DNA of 37,719 nucleotides from Brevibacillus sp. (GCA_029240815.1 JARDZO010000011.1:1-37719), one strand, 5' to 3'; positions 25,508 to 34,900 are shown, counted from the first letter of the stretch. Notes: a model not told the origin generated them from the sequence alone. Translations and numbers: made by a program.

Positions 25508-26422
25508 TTATGATCGGCCCGAGATCACAACAGGTGGCATGGGCGCGTATAACGAGTGCAAAATGTCGACGAAATTTTGAGCCGTATCGCTGACCCCTCC
25601 CTTTGGCATCACGAGGTAGGAAGCCACTTTGGGTAAAACGAGACCGGGCGTCGGCAGCTCGATGAAACGGTTTTCAAATAAATCCCGACTGACAGCTGTA
25701 CGCGGCAAAAAGGAAACCCCTAGCCCTTCCTCAATGAATCGCTTGGTGATGTCCACCTGCGAGACCGCCATCGTGCGCAGGGATAGTCCTCGCTGGCGCA
25801 ACAGAAGCAACAAGTCATCCCAGTATCCGGGGTGATTGTGGGTCAATAGCCGTTTGGACTGTAGCTCTGCCTCCCAATCAGGCAACGGTGCTTCCATATC
25901 TCCTCCATTAGACGGGACGGCAAACACGACTGGATCTTCATAAAGCAGATACGTAGCCAATTGAAATTCTCCCGGTAACATTCTGGTCAAGCCTATATCT
26001 GCTTGTCCACTCTGCACCAACGGACCGATCTCCACCGAATCCGCTATCTTAATAGATAGATCAACTTCCGGATACAGCTTGGTGTAACGGTGTAACAAAT
26101 GAGATAACCTAGCACGAGCGATAATCGGCGAGACGGCAAGGTGCAGTTTTTCCCGGTAGCCCTGCCTCCATGCCTGTAAATCCTCTATCCCGTGATGCCA
26201 TTGCTCCAAGAGTGCTTTCGCATGCGGCAAATAGCGTTTCCCCGCTGCTGTCAGGCGCACTCGTTTCCCCACTCGCTCGAACAACTCGATCCCCAATTCC
26301 TTTTCCAATTGCCGGATATGCTGACTGACGGTTGGCTGAGCGATGAATAGTGCTTCGGCCGTCTGATGAAAATTTTCCGTCGTAGCCGCTACCATAAACG
26401 TTTGCAGCACGCGAAAATCCAC
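25508..26422 (-). CDS. LysR-family transcriptional regulator (CitR-like by context)
   Basis: This 304-residue protein begins with the LysR winged helix-turn-helix (FRVLQTFMVAATTENFHQTAEALFIAQPTVSQHIRQLEKELG is spread over residues 3-44) and ends with a periplasmic-binding-like effector domain (about 90-295). I choose GTG 26422 because AGGAGG sits 8 nt upstream; the open frame extends to 26533 without a ribosome binding site and across the divergent promoter. It is divergent from the EamA transporter and lies just upstream of citA on the same strand, so it may control either. A LysR-type dyad is present on both sides (25470-25490 and 26443-26457). Confidence 0.92.
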   Translation of the reverse strand: MDFRVLQTFMVAATTENFHQTAEALFIAQPTVSQHIRQLEKELGIELFERVGKRVRLTAAGKRYLPHAKALLEQWHHGIEDLQAWRQGYREKLHLAVSPIIARARLSHLLHRYTKLYPEVDLSIKIADSVEIGPLVQSGQADIGLTRMLPGEFQLATYLLYEDPVVFAVPSNGGDMEAPLPDWEAELQSKRLLTHNHPGYWDDLLLLLRQRGLSLRTMAVSQVDITKRFIEEGLGVSFLPRTAVSRDLFENRFIELPTPGLVLPKVASYLVMPKGGVSDTAQNFVDILHSLYAPMPPVVISGRS

Positions 26423-26442
26423 TTGCGATCCCTCCTTACTAG

Positions 26443-26457
26443 ATAACTCCTGGTTAT
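26443..26457. promoter_or_regulatory. LysR-type dyad between the LysR and EamA genes
   Basis: ATAAC-N5-GTTAT contains the T-N11-A signature and lies in the 101-bp divergent gap. It is a candidate autoregulatory and activation site for the LysR gene at 25508-26422. Confidence 0.45.
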
Positions 26458-26523
26458 AACGATCTATCGAATCGGAAGTACCTCCCTCTTCTCTTTCTCT
26501 TCTATCATGAGGAGAAAGAAAGG

Positions 26524-27462
26524 GTGAATGCAACCATGCTTCTTGCTTACGTCACGATGTGCCTGATCTTTGGCACTTCTTATTTTGCAATTAAACTGGG
26601 CTTGGAGGAAGGAATCGCGCCATTCCTCTATGCTGGGCTTCGCTTTTTGTTTGCGAGCCTGCTCGTGTTACTCATCATGTTTGTGCGCAGACGCCTCGGC
26701 CTACTCCATTGGAAGGTCTATCTTGAACTGGGATTCCTCGGTATTTTGATGACCACGATCCCGTTTGCAGCGTTATTCTGGGCAGAGCAGTATATCTCCT
26801 CCGGTACAGCGGCGCTGCTGGTCGCCACTGCCCCGATCTTTACGACACTATTCAGCCTGTACCGCAAACAGATGACCTTTCGCTGGTTTGTTCCGGCCGG
26901 TTTGCTTATCAGTATGCTCGGTACCATCCTATTGATAGGCTGGTCTCACGATGGTGGCACAAACCAAACAGAAGCTTTGTTGGGCAAGCTCGCGATTATC
27001 CTGTCCGAATTATTCTTTTCCTACGGCGCTGTACGCTCCCGAGAGTGGGTAACCCGCTTGACACCCTTTGTCTTCAACGGCTACCAAATGCTGTTCGCGA
27101 GCTTCGGTCTGCTGCTTCTCTCTTTCCTGACAGAGCCGTACGCCGAGACTACCTTTACCGTTACTTTGGCATCGGCCCTGTTTTATCTGGTCATCCTCGT
27201 CTCGATCGCGGCCTCTACTCTCTATTATTGGCTGGTACAGGAGACGAATGCCGCCTTCCCCACCACCTGGACGTATGTCGCACCCGTTATCGCGACGGCG
27301 ATCGGCTATCTCTTTCTCGGAGAGGCACTAACCGCCTCTCATATGATTGGCAGCCTCGCAGTTTTACTCGGTGTCATTCTACTGAATGGAGAAGGCTGGG
27401 CAAAGCTGCGGCAGCTTCGTACCAACGCAACGCAATCTCCTGGGCTTCAGGACGAGAGATGA
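26524..27462 (+). CDS. EamA-family (DMT) transporter
   Basis: This 312-residue protein has ten transmembrane helices in two EamA repeats. The first repeat starts with YVTMCLIFGTSYFAIKLGLE and ends with GTILLIGW. The second has LVSIAASTLYYWLVQ, TWTYVAPVIATAIGYLFLGEALT and the last helix near residue 282. Such proteins export metabolites or amino acids. The start is GTG 26524 (GAGGAG 9 nt upstream), although ATG 26536 is also possible. It is divergent from a LysR gene, the usual control arrangement for this family. Its last 89 bp overlap the convergent second LysR gene. Confidence 0.9.
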   Translation: MNATMLLAYVTMCLIFGTSYFAIKLGLEEGIAPFLYAGLRFLFASLLVLLIMFVRRRLGLLHWKVYLELGFLGILMTTIPFAALFWAEQYISSGTAALLVATAPIFTTLFSLYRKQMTFRWFVPAGLLISMLGTILLIGWSHDGGTNQTEALLGKLAIILSELFFSYGAVRSREWVTRLTPFVFNGYQMLFASFGLLLLSFLTEPYAETTFTVTLASALFYLVILVSIAASTLYYWLVQETNAAFPTTWTYVAPVIATAIGYLFLGEALTASHMIGSLAVLLGVILLNGEGWAKLRQLRTNATQSPGLQDER

Positions 27463-28270
27463 GATAGATCGTACGGGAAAACGATGACTTCTCAGAAAAT
27501 GGCTTTACGGAGAGCGATGGATGAAGAAACGCGTCCGCGACCAATTGAGGTACAATGCTCACCCCGTGACCTTTGGCTGTGAATGCCACCAGCGAATCGT
27601 TAAAATCGAACTCCATCATATGCTGCGGTTGTACGGCCCGAAGTTGGCAATGTCTGCGAAAATCTTTACGAATATCGCATGGATCCCGATGAATGAGCAA
27701 GTCCTCCTGGCAAAAGGAATCAAAATCGATGACTGATTCCTTTGCCAAGGGGTGGTGAGATGGCAATACAGCCAGATAAGGCTCCTGAAAGACAGACCAT
27801 GTGAAGAATTCCCTCGTGACGCTCTCTTCTTGCACGAATGCCATATCCAGCCTGTTAAGCCTCAGCATTTCTGCCAGCTGCGCACTTGTATCTTGCACAA
27901 CGACAGACACTTCATTGTTTTTGCCAAAGCCGGCTGCAGCCATCAGACTCGGGAGAAACGTATGAGCCAAGCTCGGTAGCGAGCCCACACGTACAGGCAG
28001 GTTTTGCCTGAATCGCTCCATCCCTATGAGCGTCTCGTCCATCTGCGCTAGAATCAGACAAGCACGTTCGTACAAAAAACGTCCAGGCTCTGTCAGCTCA
28101 ATCCCCGTCCGCTTTCGATAGAGCAGTTGACTCCCCAGCTCGTTCTCCAACAGAGCCAGCTGCTTGCTCAATGCCGGTTGGGAAATGAATAATTCTTTCG
28201 CCGCCTTATTCAAGCTCCCTTTTTCAATCGTTTTCACAAAATAAGCGAGCTGCTCCAACCTGACTTTCAC
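27374..28270 (-). CDS. LysR-family transcriptional regulator
   Basis: This 298-residue protein has an N-terminal winged helix-turn-helix with LEQLAYFVKTIEKGSLNKAA and FISQPALSKQLALLENELG, then a substrate-binding domain (about 95-290). The start is GTG 28270, with GAGGGG about 11 nt upstream; the frame reaches to 28342 without support and crosses a strong palindrome. The 3' end overlaps the EamA gene by 89 bp in antisense orientation. There is no other stop in this frame, so the overlap is probably real. The effector and targets are unknown. Confidence 0.87.
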   Translation of the reverse strand: MKVRLEQLAYFVKTIEKGSLNKAAKELFISQPALSKQLALLENELGSQLLYRKRTGIELTEPGRFLYERACLILAQMDETLIGMERFRQNLPVRVGSLPSLAHTFLPSLMAAAGFGKNNEVSVVVQDTSAQLAEMLRLNRLDMAFVQEESVTREFFTWSVFQEPYLAVLPSHHPLAKESVIDFDSFCQEDLLIHRDPCDIRKDFRRHCQLRAVQPQHMMEFDFNDSLVAFTAKGHGVSIVPQLVADAFLHPSLSVKPFSEKSSFSRTIYLISRPEAQEIALRWYEAAAALPSLLHSVE

Positions 28271-28324
28271 GACGAGTTCCGCCCCTCTCAATTGGGACTT
28301 ATTTCCTGTTTTTAGAAATATCTT

Positions 28325-28346
28325 ACTGATGAACGCGTTCATCAGT
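28325..28346. promoter_or_regulatory. Perfect 22-bp palindrome at a divergent promoter
   Basis: Each 11-base arm is ACTGATGAACG and its exact complement, with no spacer. A TACAAT -10 box for the plus-strand gene lies at 28358-28363, and no good -35 box is present because the palindrome occupies that place. A repressor or activator dimer bound here would control 28436-30088 and possibly the LysR gene at 27374-28270. Confidence 0.7.
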
Positions 28347-28435
28347 CTCCCTTATGGTACAATACAAAATCGAGTGCGAAAAACCTTTTCACAAATCGCA
28401 CTACGAATAGAGAGAGAAAACAAGGGAGGAACCTC

Positions 28436-30088
28436 ATGGAAACCGCAACAAACGTGACCACACCGCGAAAAAGCTACAAAAAGCCTTTGCTGATTGTTGG
28501 TGTGGCGGCAGTCGTTGTCCTGGGTGGACTGGGAACTGCATACGCAAAGCTGGATCTGTTCAAAAGCGCCAAAACCATTTACCTGCAATCAGAAGCAGAA
28601 AGCATGCTGAAATTCTCTGATAACGTCTCGCAGGCATACGGAAAATACGAAGATTATATGAAGCCATATCTGGAGAAGCCTGTTCACTCCACTACTGAGC
28701 TTAGCGATATCAACCTCGACGCGACCATTCCTGACCCTCAGGCGCAAAAAGTACTCGATCTGCTGAAAGACGCCAAATTGGTCATGCAGAGCAACATGGA
28801 TGAGCAAAAGCATCAACAGTCCGGAAACGTGGAAGTGCATCTCAAAGACAAAAAGCTGGCTACACTTGAGTACTTTATGAAGGACTCACTCGTCGGCTTT
28901 CGACTTCCTGAATTCTATTCCAAATACGGGTATGTCGACCTGAAAGACCGTGAAGCTCTGCAGGAAAAGCTGGGTCAAGAGCTGCCAAAACGTTTCCTGA
29001 CTTACAACGACTTGTACAGCGCCGTGTCCATCAAGCAAGATGAAGTGAAGAGCATACTCACGCCTTATGCACTGCTCTACGCCAACAGCTTGAAAGATAG
29101 CCAAGTGACGATCAACAAAGATGCTTCGTTCTCCGAGGAAGGCTTTCAGGCCAGCGCACGTGAAGTGACCGTGAGCTTCACTGAAGAAGAAGCACGTACC
29201 TTGGCTACGCAGCTCGTGGAGAAAGCCAAAGCCGATCAAAAGCTGTTTGATTTGATCTACACTCGTTACCACAACGTTTCTACCTTGATGAAAGACAGCG
29301 GCTATGAAGTCGAAGAGGAACTTTCCAAGGAAGAGTTCAAGAAAAACTACGATCAAGGCTTTGACGATATGCTCGCAGACCTGAAGGACAATACTTCTAC
29401 CAGCAAAGAACAGCTGAAAATGGTCATGCTCATCGACAACGATCATCAGATCTTGTCTCGCAAGCTTTTGTTTACAGGTGAGAAAGGGAACGAGGAACAA
29501 ATCTTCTGGAACAACGTAGCCTATACAAACGGCGGAGATTCCTACTATCGCTACTCCATGCTGAATCCGGAAGATGCGAAAAACAGTGAACTGTCCGTGA
29601 CCTACAAAGCTTCTGAGAAGAGTGGCAAAACGACAGGCACAGTCGGAGTCATGATCAAAGAAGAAGCAAAGAACACCATGGACTTCAAAACGAACTTCGA
29701 AACAACCAAAGAAGACAAGAAAGAAAGCGGCACGTACAACTTCACGCTTTCGTTCCAGGACGAATATCAGCCACAACCGGTCTCTCTATCCGGTAATGTA
29801 GCTGTGACCGAGACCAAAACCGATAGCAGTATCGATTCGGAAGGAACCGTGAAGCTCACCTTTGATAACCCAACCCCGGATATGCCAAAAGGATTGAGCT
29901 TCAAGCTGAAATCGAAAGCTGAATTTGGAAAACCGCTGGAAATCCCTGCGATGAGCGCAGATAACTCCATCAATTTCGCTACCGTCACTGACGAGCAAAT
30001 GATGGGCATCCAACAGGAAGTAGGCGTCGCTGCACAAAAATTCATGGCGGACAACGCTGAACTCGTGCAACAGTTCATGATGCCGTAA
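28436..30088 (+). CDS. Large membrane-anchored extracytoplasmic protein, unknown function (DUF6583-like)
   Basis: This 550-residue protein has a short cytoplasmic N-terminus, one transmembrane helix (about 17-36), and an extracytoplasmic part of about 510 residues rich in Lys, Asp and Glu with no cysteine. A helical region (40-130) is followed by mixed alpha/beta segments. The second half has repeated beta-like stretches (SLSGNVAVTETKTDSS, GTVKLTFDNPTPDMP). I believe it resembles the DUF6583 family of Firmicutes, but only from memory. GGGAGG lies 6 nt before ATG 28436. It is monocistronic, with a perfect palindrome in its promoter and a strong terminator. A cell-envelope sensing or binding role is only a guess. 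Confidence 0.78.
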   Translation: METATNVTTPRKSYKKPLLIVGVAAVVVLGGLGTAYAKLDLFKSAKTIYLQSEAESMLKFSDNVSQAYGKYEDYMKPYLEKPVHSTTELSDINLDATIPDPQAQKVLDLLKDAKLVMQSNMDEQKHQQSGNVEVHLKDKKLATLEYFMKDSLVGFRLPEFYSKYGYVDLKDREALQEKLGQELPKRFLTYNDLYSAVSIKQDEVKSILTPYALLYANSLKDSQVTINKDASFSEEGFQASAREVTVSFTEEEARTLATQLVEKAKADQKLFDLIYTRYHNVSTLMKDSGYEVEEELSKEEFKKNYDQGFDDMLADLKDNTSTSKEQLKMVMLIDNDHQILSRKLLFTGEKGNEEQIFWNNVAYTNGGDSYYRYSMLNPEDAKNSELSVTYKASEKSGKTTGTVGVMIKEEAKNTMDFKTNFETTKEDKKESGTYNFTLSFQDEYQPQPVSLSGNVAVTETKTDSSIDSEGTVKLTFDNPTPDMPKGLSFKLKSKAEFGKPLEIPAMSADNSINFATVTDEQMMGIQQEVGVAAQKFMADNAELVQQFMMP

Positions 30089-30105
30089 CACGTGAAAAAC
30101 GAAAG

Positions 30106-30132
30106 AAAACGCGGGAGCTCCCGCGTTTTTTT
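30106..30132. terminator. Bidirectional terminator
   Basis: AAAACGCGGG and CCCGCGTTTT form a perfect 10-bp stem around AGCT, with long T runs on the plus side and a T-rich tail on the minus side. It ends 28436-30088 and the convergent hydrolase gene, whose stop touches it at 30131-30133. Confidence 0.92.
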
Positions 30133-31015
30133 ATTTGGTGTCCGCCTTGCGTAAAAAGGCTCTGACAGTCCCCACATACGCTTCTGGCTCTTCCAGATAA
30201 CTGACATGGGAGCTGTTCTCAAACACATGAAATTCGGAATCGGGTACGAGAGATTGATAATACTGGGTAGATTTCGGTGCCGCTTCATCATAACGTCCAC
30301 AGACGAAAAGGGACGGTATGTTGATCTCATGCAGCTGCGGCGTGTAATCAAAGGTCTTTAGATTTCCTGTCGGGCAAAATTCGGAAGGTCCCCACATCTT
30401 CATGTAAATATCCTTGTTTCCTTTGGGGCGACTTTCTGCCATGACAGCTGGCAACGGATCGATTCGGCACACATGTCTGCTGTAGTATTCCTTCATCGCA
30501 TCTTGATACTCTTTTGAATCGGTTGTTCCCTGTTCCTCGTGTCTCGCGATCGTCTGCTGTACGTCCTCAGGCAGTTGAGCCAGGAAGTGATCGGCATCCT
30601 GTTTCCAGCGCTCGGCGCTCAAGCATGGACTGGAGAAAATCACGCTCTTCACCCCAGCAGGCTTGCGATCAATGAGATACGCTGCCGCCAGCATCGTCCC
30701 CCAGGAATGACCCAAAATATGTACTTCATCTAATCCGAGCGCTTTTCTAATATCCATCAGCTCTTCTACAAACCGTTCCGTTTTCCAGAGTGAGTCATCC
30801 GTCGGCCGATCTGAATTCCCCGAACCCAGCTGATCATAAAAAACGACCGGTCTTTCGTCTGCCAAAACGTGCAGCGTCGCCTGCAGCGGATCATGTGTAT
30901 TGCCTGGCCCCCCATGCAGAACGATCAAAGGGGTCTTCTCCTTGTTTCCTTCCCCCACCAGGTTGTACCAGACCTTGCCACCCGTTACTTCAATATAGCC
31001 TGCTTTTCGTTCCAT
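30131..31015 (-). CDS. Proline iminopeptidase-type alpha/beta hydrolase
   Basis: This 294-residue protein has the HGGPG oxyanion motif (residues 35-39), [12 protein letters not shown], the nucleophile serine in GHSWG (about residue 104), the acid in CGRYDEAAP and the histidine in SSHVSYLEE. The block [13 protein letters not shown] is characteristic of proline iminopeptidases (peptidase S33), which remove N-terminal proline from small peptides in the cytoplasm. I place the start at ATG 31015 because GGAGG is 7 nt upstream; the open frame extends five codons further without a signal. The YdjM-like gene ends 25 bp upstream and may be in the same operon. Confidence 0.9.
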   Translation of the reverse strand: MERKAGYIEVTGGKVWYNLVGEGNKEKTPLIVLHGGPGNTHDPLQATLHVLADERPVVFYDQLGSGNSDRPTDDSLWKTERFVEELMDIRKALGLDEVHILGHSWGTMLAAAYLIDRKPAGVKSVIFSSPCLSAERWKQDADHFLAQLPEDVQQTIARHEEQGTTDSKEYQDAMKEYYSRHVCRIDPLPAVMAESRPKGNKDIYMKMWGPSEFCPTGNLKTFDYTPQLHEINIPSLFVCGRYDEAAPKSTQYYQSLVPDSEFHVFENSSHVSYLEEPEAYVGTVRAFLRKADTK

Positions 31016-31039
31016 GCTCTTCCCTCCCATACTTCTATC

Positions 31040-31504
31040 TTACAGGGTACGAACCAGCTCTTCGACCCCTCCATTGTATCCCCAATACAGAAGATAGACG
31101 ACCGCCACGTAGAACACAAGGCGATCCACCGCTCGATACATGGACTTGGTCAGTCTGACGCCCACCCAGCCTTGCTTGATCGGCCATAAAAACTGAATGC
31201 GTCCGACCAGCGCATCGCTGATGAGATGTGACACCATTCCATACAGAGCCGCTTGCGCCAGCATCGTATCGCCGAATAAAAGCGCGGGGAGCAACAGTAT
31301 CACCCATGAATGCGTCAGGGTACGGTGCCCCATTCCTTTTTGCATGGCTGACGACAAAGGTCTCGTCATATGCCCAATCTTGCTTCTTGCTTGATCGATA
31401 TCAGGCAAGAGAGCCATCGATCCTCCGATTGCAATTCCTTTCCACGAAGGAAACGCGTAATAGCCAGCCATGGCCCCAAGCACCAAATGCGTCTTCCACG
31501 TCAT
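31040..31504 (-). CDS. YdjM-type membrane-bound metal-dependent hydrolase (LexA-regulated family)
   Basis: This 154-residue protein has four transmembrane segments with polar motifs between them: HLVLGA near the start, LPDIDQ (residues 33-38), GHRTLTHS (59-66) and SHLISD (about 91-96). This set of His/Asp motifs defines PF04307, the YdjM-like membrane hydrolases. It presumably binds metal at the membrane surface; the substrate is unknown. The ATG at 31504 has GAAAGG close upstream with short spacing, so translation may be weak. Its leader contains the alternately pairing repeats at 31589-31651. Confidence 0.85.
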   Translation of the reverse strand: MTWKTHLVLGAMAGYYAFPSWKGIAIGGSMALLPDIDQARSKIGHMTRPLSSAMQKGMGHRTLTHSWVILLLPALLFGDTMLAQAALYGMVSHLISDALVGRIQFLWPIKQGWVGVRLTKSMYRAVDRLVFYVAVVYLLYWGYNGGVEELVRTL

Positions 31505-31588
31505 TGCCTTTCACACCGACTTTCATTGTTAGTAAGGAATCTTGTGTATCGCGAGTGTTCAGACAAGTCGTTTTCTTATCAAACAAAC

Positions 31589-31651
31589 ATGCCTACAGCA
31601 GAGGCATAAAGCGCTCAGGGTCCAGCCCCTCGCCTTCTTTTTTTATGCCTC
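31589..31651. repeat. Three alternately pairing ATGCCT/AGGCAT segments
   Basis: ATGCCT (31589-31594), AGGCAT (31602-31607) and ATGCCT (31645-31650) lie in order. The middle copy can pair with either neighbour, and the outer pair extends to a perfect 10-bp match (GAGGCATAAA 31601-31610 with TTTATGCCTC 31642-31651). A T-rich run at 31637-31644 makes the plus-strand reading terminator-like. It sits at the 3' end of the SgrR-like gene and in the leader of the YdjM-like gene. Confidence 0.45.
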
Positions 31652-33464
31652 ATGGCTTAAACCAAATGTCTTTGTAATCGACAAATCCCAATGCGTTTAG
31701 AGAGACTCCTGCAAGTGCCGAATGATAGGCAGACTGCTGAAGGGAATGGAACAGAAATAACACAGCAGAGCTCTCTTTCAGCAATTCCTCTACCCGTATC
31801 AGGCCACTCTTCTGTTTTGCCGGCTTGCTTTCCAGCATCAGCTTGTCCAACTCCTGATCGATATCCTCCCGCAGCTTTTCATCCCACAGCAAGCGCATAA
31901 ACCCTCGGTCTGATTTGTACATCTCCAGCATTCCTAGCAGCAATTGATCATCAAATACTTCTCCGGCTACGATCATATCGGCCTTGAGCAGTGTTTCCGG
32001 CTTACCCAGCTCTTCGATGGGAACGATGACGAGCTCCACTGAAATCCCCATCTCGTGAAAATATTGCTGGAGCCAATTAGCATCCTGCTCGTTGCCCGCT
32101 CCTTTATACGTATAAAGCTTCAGCGTCTCTCCCTGGTAGCCACTCGCCGCCAGTCTTTCACTCGCTTCATGCACAGGGACGGGGGGCTGAAAATACTCAT
32201 CCTTTTGCCAATCCAGAATAAACCCGTTTGCTGGCACGTACCTTCTCCCTGCCACTTCCCGAATCATTTTCTCTCGATCCAGCAAGCGATCGATTGCTTC
32301 GCGAAACGCTTGGTTCTGTTGGGGACCATTCCGATTCAGATTAAATGCCAAGTATTTGCAGCCCTTCTCCATCTGTTGAAGCTCTTGCCATTCTTCTCTG
32401 TATCCTCTTTTGTCCAACATCGGCTGCAGAACATGCACCTCGCCTGCAATGGAAGGGATCGCTTCCTGCGTCCGCCTGCTTTCCGGCACAATCCATATTT
32501 CCACCCGATCCAGATGGGCCCTCCCTAAAAAATAAGAGGGGAACGCGTCCAGAATAAACATCTGTTCGCTGTTTTCTACCAGACAAAACGGGCCACTGCC
32601 TACTGGCTCACGGGCAAACTCGTTTCCCTTTTCCTGCACAACATCTCCTGGAACGATCGACAAGCGATCCGAGGCAAGAATAGACAGCAGCATGCGATTG
32701 GGGCGTGTCAGCCTGATCTTCACGATCGTGTCCCGAACCGCGATCAGCTCATCTACGTCCTGCAGCATCCAGTAGTATGGAGAGCCTGTCCGCGGGTCAG
32801 CGATTCGCTGGATCGTCCAGACTACATCCTCTGCAGTCAGTTCGCGTCCATGGTGGAACAACACGCCTTTTCGCAAATAAAACGTCCACTCGGTCCCTTC
32901 ATCATTTGTCTCCCAATGATGCGCGAGGTGAGGTAAAAAGATGCCCTTCTTTTCGTCATAGCGAAGGATGGTATCAAAAATCTGATTGACCATGTGGGAC
33001 TCTGTCACTCGTCCGACGAAAGCCGGGTCGAGTGCAGGAATGGTGCGGTAAAAGGACATACGCAGCGTATCTCGCGTCCTCGTTTCCCCTTCTTCGGTCC
33101 GGAAGCCGAATTGTCCGGAAAGCCAGTCAAAAAATCGCTCTCTGGCTTTACCTGATACCCGCCATTCGTTCAAAAGCATCATCGCTTTCTCCAAGTCACC
33201 CTGTTGTACATACGCCTGCGCGATCGGAAGAACAATTTGCTCCTTTGTGCGCAAGAAAACCATCCGGGAGGTGTACCCCCTGCCTCTGCCTGGAATCCAC
33301 TCCAGCCATTGCTGCTCGACAAGCTGCTTGACGACCATTTTCGCATTGCGAACGGTACAGCAAAAAACAGCGGAAAGCTCAGGAAGCGTAACCTCCTGGC
33401 CCACCCCCTCTGCCACGTGGACAAAATGTTGTCGGAGTCGCAAGTAATGATAGGCAATCTGCAT
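31650..33464 (-). CDS. SgrR-like regulator: HTH plus extracellular solute-binding (SBP_bac_5) domain
   Basis: This 604-residue protein has an N-terminal winged helix-turn-helix (about 1-95) with VTLPELSAVFCCTVRNAKMVVKQL, then a domain of about 490 residues related to the oligopeptide-binding proteins of ABC transporters. Its signatures are YDTIL-like IFDTILRYDEKKGI, LAHHWETNDEGTEWTFYLRKGVLFHHG, LTAEDVVWTIQRI and GSGPF. It has no signal peptide, so the binding domain acts as a cytoplasmic effector sensor. SgrR of E. coli responds to sugar-phosphate stress. The gene is divergent from an MFS transporter, its likely target. ATG 33464 has AAAGGGG upstream. Confidence 0.9.
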   Translation of the reverse strand: MQIAYHYLRLRQHFVHVAEGVGQEVTLPELSAVFCCTVRNAKMVVKQLVEQQWLEWIPGRGRGYTSRMVFLRTKEQIVLPIAQAYVQQGDLEKAMMLLNEWRVSGKARERFFDWLSGQFGFRTEEGETRTRDTLRMSFYRTIPALDPAFVGRVTESHMVNQIFDTILRYDEKKGIFLPHLAHHWETNDEGTEWTFYLRKGVLFHHGRELTAEDVVWTIQRIADPRTGSPYYWMLQDVDELIAVRDTIVKIRLTRPNRMLLSILASDRLSIVPGDVVQEKGNEFAREPVGSGPFCLVENSEQMFILDAFPSYFLGRAHLDRVEIWIVPESRRTQEAIPSIAGEVHVLQPMLDKRGYREEWQELQQMEKGCKYLAFNLNRNGPQQNQAFREAIDRLLDREKMIREVAGRRYVPANGFILDWQKDEYFQPPVPVHEASERLAASGYQGETLKLYTYKGAGNEQDANWLQQYFHEMGISVELVIVPIEELGKPETLLKADMIVAGEVFDDQLLLGMLEMYKSDRGFMRLLWDEKLREDIDQELDKLMLESKPAKQKSGLIRVEELLKESSAVLFLFHSLQQSAYHSALAGVSLNALGFVDYKDIWFKP

Positions 33465-33591
33465 CGCTACGCACCCCTTTAGCGTATCGCTTCATCCCTC
33501 ACTCAAAAGGGGAAGCTCATCGCATCTCACTTTACCCTTTTTCTTCCCCTTTTCCAAGCTACAATAAATAAAGAAGAAGGAGGTTTTTCCT

Positions 33592-34845
33592 ATGTCGTCA
33601 CCTGAAAGGCAGCAGGCTGCTGCGGCTCCAGAAGCTTCCGCATCCGCATCCACATCCATCTGGCGCAACCGGCCGTTTCTCATTCTGTTTTTGACCTCCG
33701 CATTCGTCACATGCGGCGCAAAGGTCTACGAGCTGGCCTTGCCTCTCATTTTGTACGATATGACGCATTCTGTGCTCACCATGACGACGATGAGAAGCAT
33801 CGAGTTCTTACCGAATCTACTGCTGGCCATGTTCATTGGCGTGTTCGTGGACCGTTTCTCCAAAAAACGCTGGTCCCAATGGATGGTCTTTGGACAAATG
33901 GTTCTCCTGTTTCTCCTGTATGCACTGATCGAGTCAGGGCGAGCCCAGATTCTTCACTTTTATGCGGCAGGCTTCCTGTTGATGGCCTTTAACTACGGAT
34001 ACGGCAATGCCAGGGTCAGCATCATCAAGCAGGTCGTACCCAAACCACTGCTTACTTCAGCAAATGCCCGATTTTCCTTTCTGTACACCTTGATCGACAT
34101 CATGGGACCAGCCATCTCCGGGTTTATTTTGCTGCTATCCAGTCTCCAAAATGGTTTGCTTATTACAGGTATTTCTTATCTCGTTGCGCTGATCGCCGTT
34201 TCGTTTTTAGAAAAAGAAAAAACACCAGAAACATCCGCACAACAAGACTCGTTCTGGCAGGACTTCCGTGCAGGATGGCGTGAACTGCTCTCCAATCGCC
34301 CGCTTTGGCTGATTACAATCCTGGTCATCTTCCTCAATGCCACATCTGGAGTCTATGACGCCATGATTATCTTTTTTGCCAAGGATCATCTCAAGCTGGA
34401 CCATTCACAATTGGGGCTGGTGCTCTCTGTGGCCGGGGCAGGAGGGTTGATCGGAAGTACTTTGGTATCGTGGCTTCGCAAACGATTTCCGACGGGAAAG
34501 ATCATGGGTACGACCATTCTGCTGCTGGGAGTTTCTTACTTGCTCATGGCTATGGCACAAAGCACCTGGATGCTCTGCCTATCGCTGTTTCTGTCGGGGA
34601 TGATCGGGACGATTGAAAATATCTGTATCTGGACGTTTCGGCAGGAATCCACTCCCGCTCACATGATTGGGCGAATCAGCGGAATCACCGGCTCCATTTT
34701 TAAGCTGGGGATGGTGTTCTCGATTTACGGCTCAGGCTGGGTGACCGTTTGGCAAGGACCTTGGGCTGCATCTCTGGCAGCTGCAATCGGCAATCTGCTG
34801 ATTTTTCTCGTGTATCGTCGTCTCTCGCTCTGGCGTCTCGCATAG
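33592..34845 (+). CDS. MFS transporter
   Basis: This 417-residue protein has about 12 transmembrane helices, starting after an Ala/Ser-rich N-terminus of 20 residues. A motif A-like segment, GVFVDRFSKKRW, lies between helices 2 and 3. It resembles MFS exporters of macrolide/DHA3 type. AAGGAGG lies 8 nt before ATG 33592, and a TACAAT -10 candidate lies at 33560-33565. It is divergent from the SgrR-like regulator, which probably controls it in response to its transported compound. The structured non-coding region begins about 55 bp after the stop codon. Confidence 0.9.
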   Translation: MSSPERQQAAAAPEASASASTSIWRNRPFLILFLTSAFVTCGAKVYELALPLILYDMTHSVLTMTTMRSIEFLPNLLLAMFIGVFVDRFSKKRWSQWMVFGQMVLLFLLYALIESGRAQILHFYAAGFLLMAFNYGYGNARVSIIKQVVPKPLLTSANARFSFLYTLIDIMGPAISGFILLLSSLQNGLLITGISYLVALIAVSFLEKEKTPETSAQQDSFWQDFRAGWRELLSNRPLWLITILVIFLNATSGVYDAMIIFFAKDHLKLDHSQLGLVLSVAGAGGLIGSTLVSWLRKRFPTGKIMGTTILLLGVSYLLMAMAQSTWMLCLSLFLSGMIGTIENICIWTFRQESTPAHMIGRISGITGSIFKLGMVFSIYGSGWVTVWQGPWAASLAAAIGNLLIFLVYRRLSLWRLA

Positions 34846-34900
34846 GTCGAGAAAGGTAAGAAAAATGCGAGAAATACACCCGCTTCCTTTTTTCCACTTG

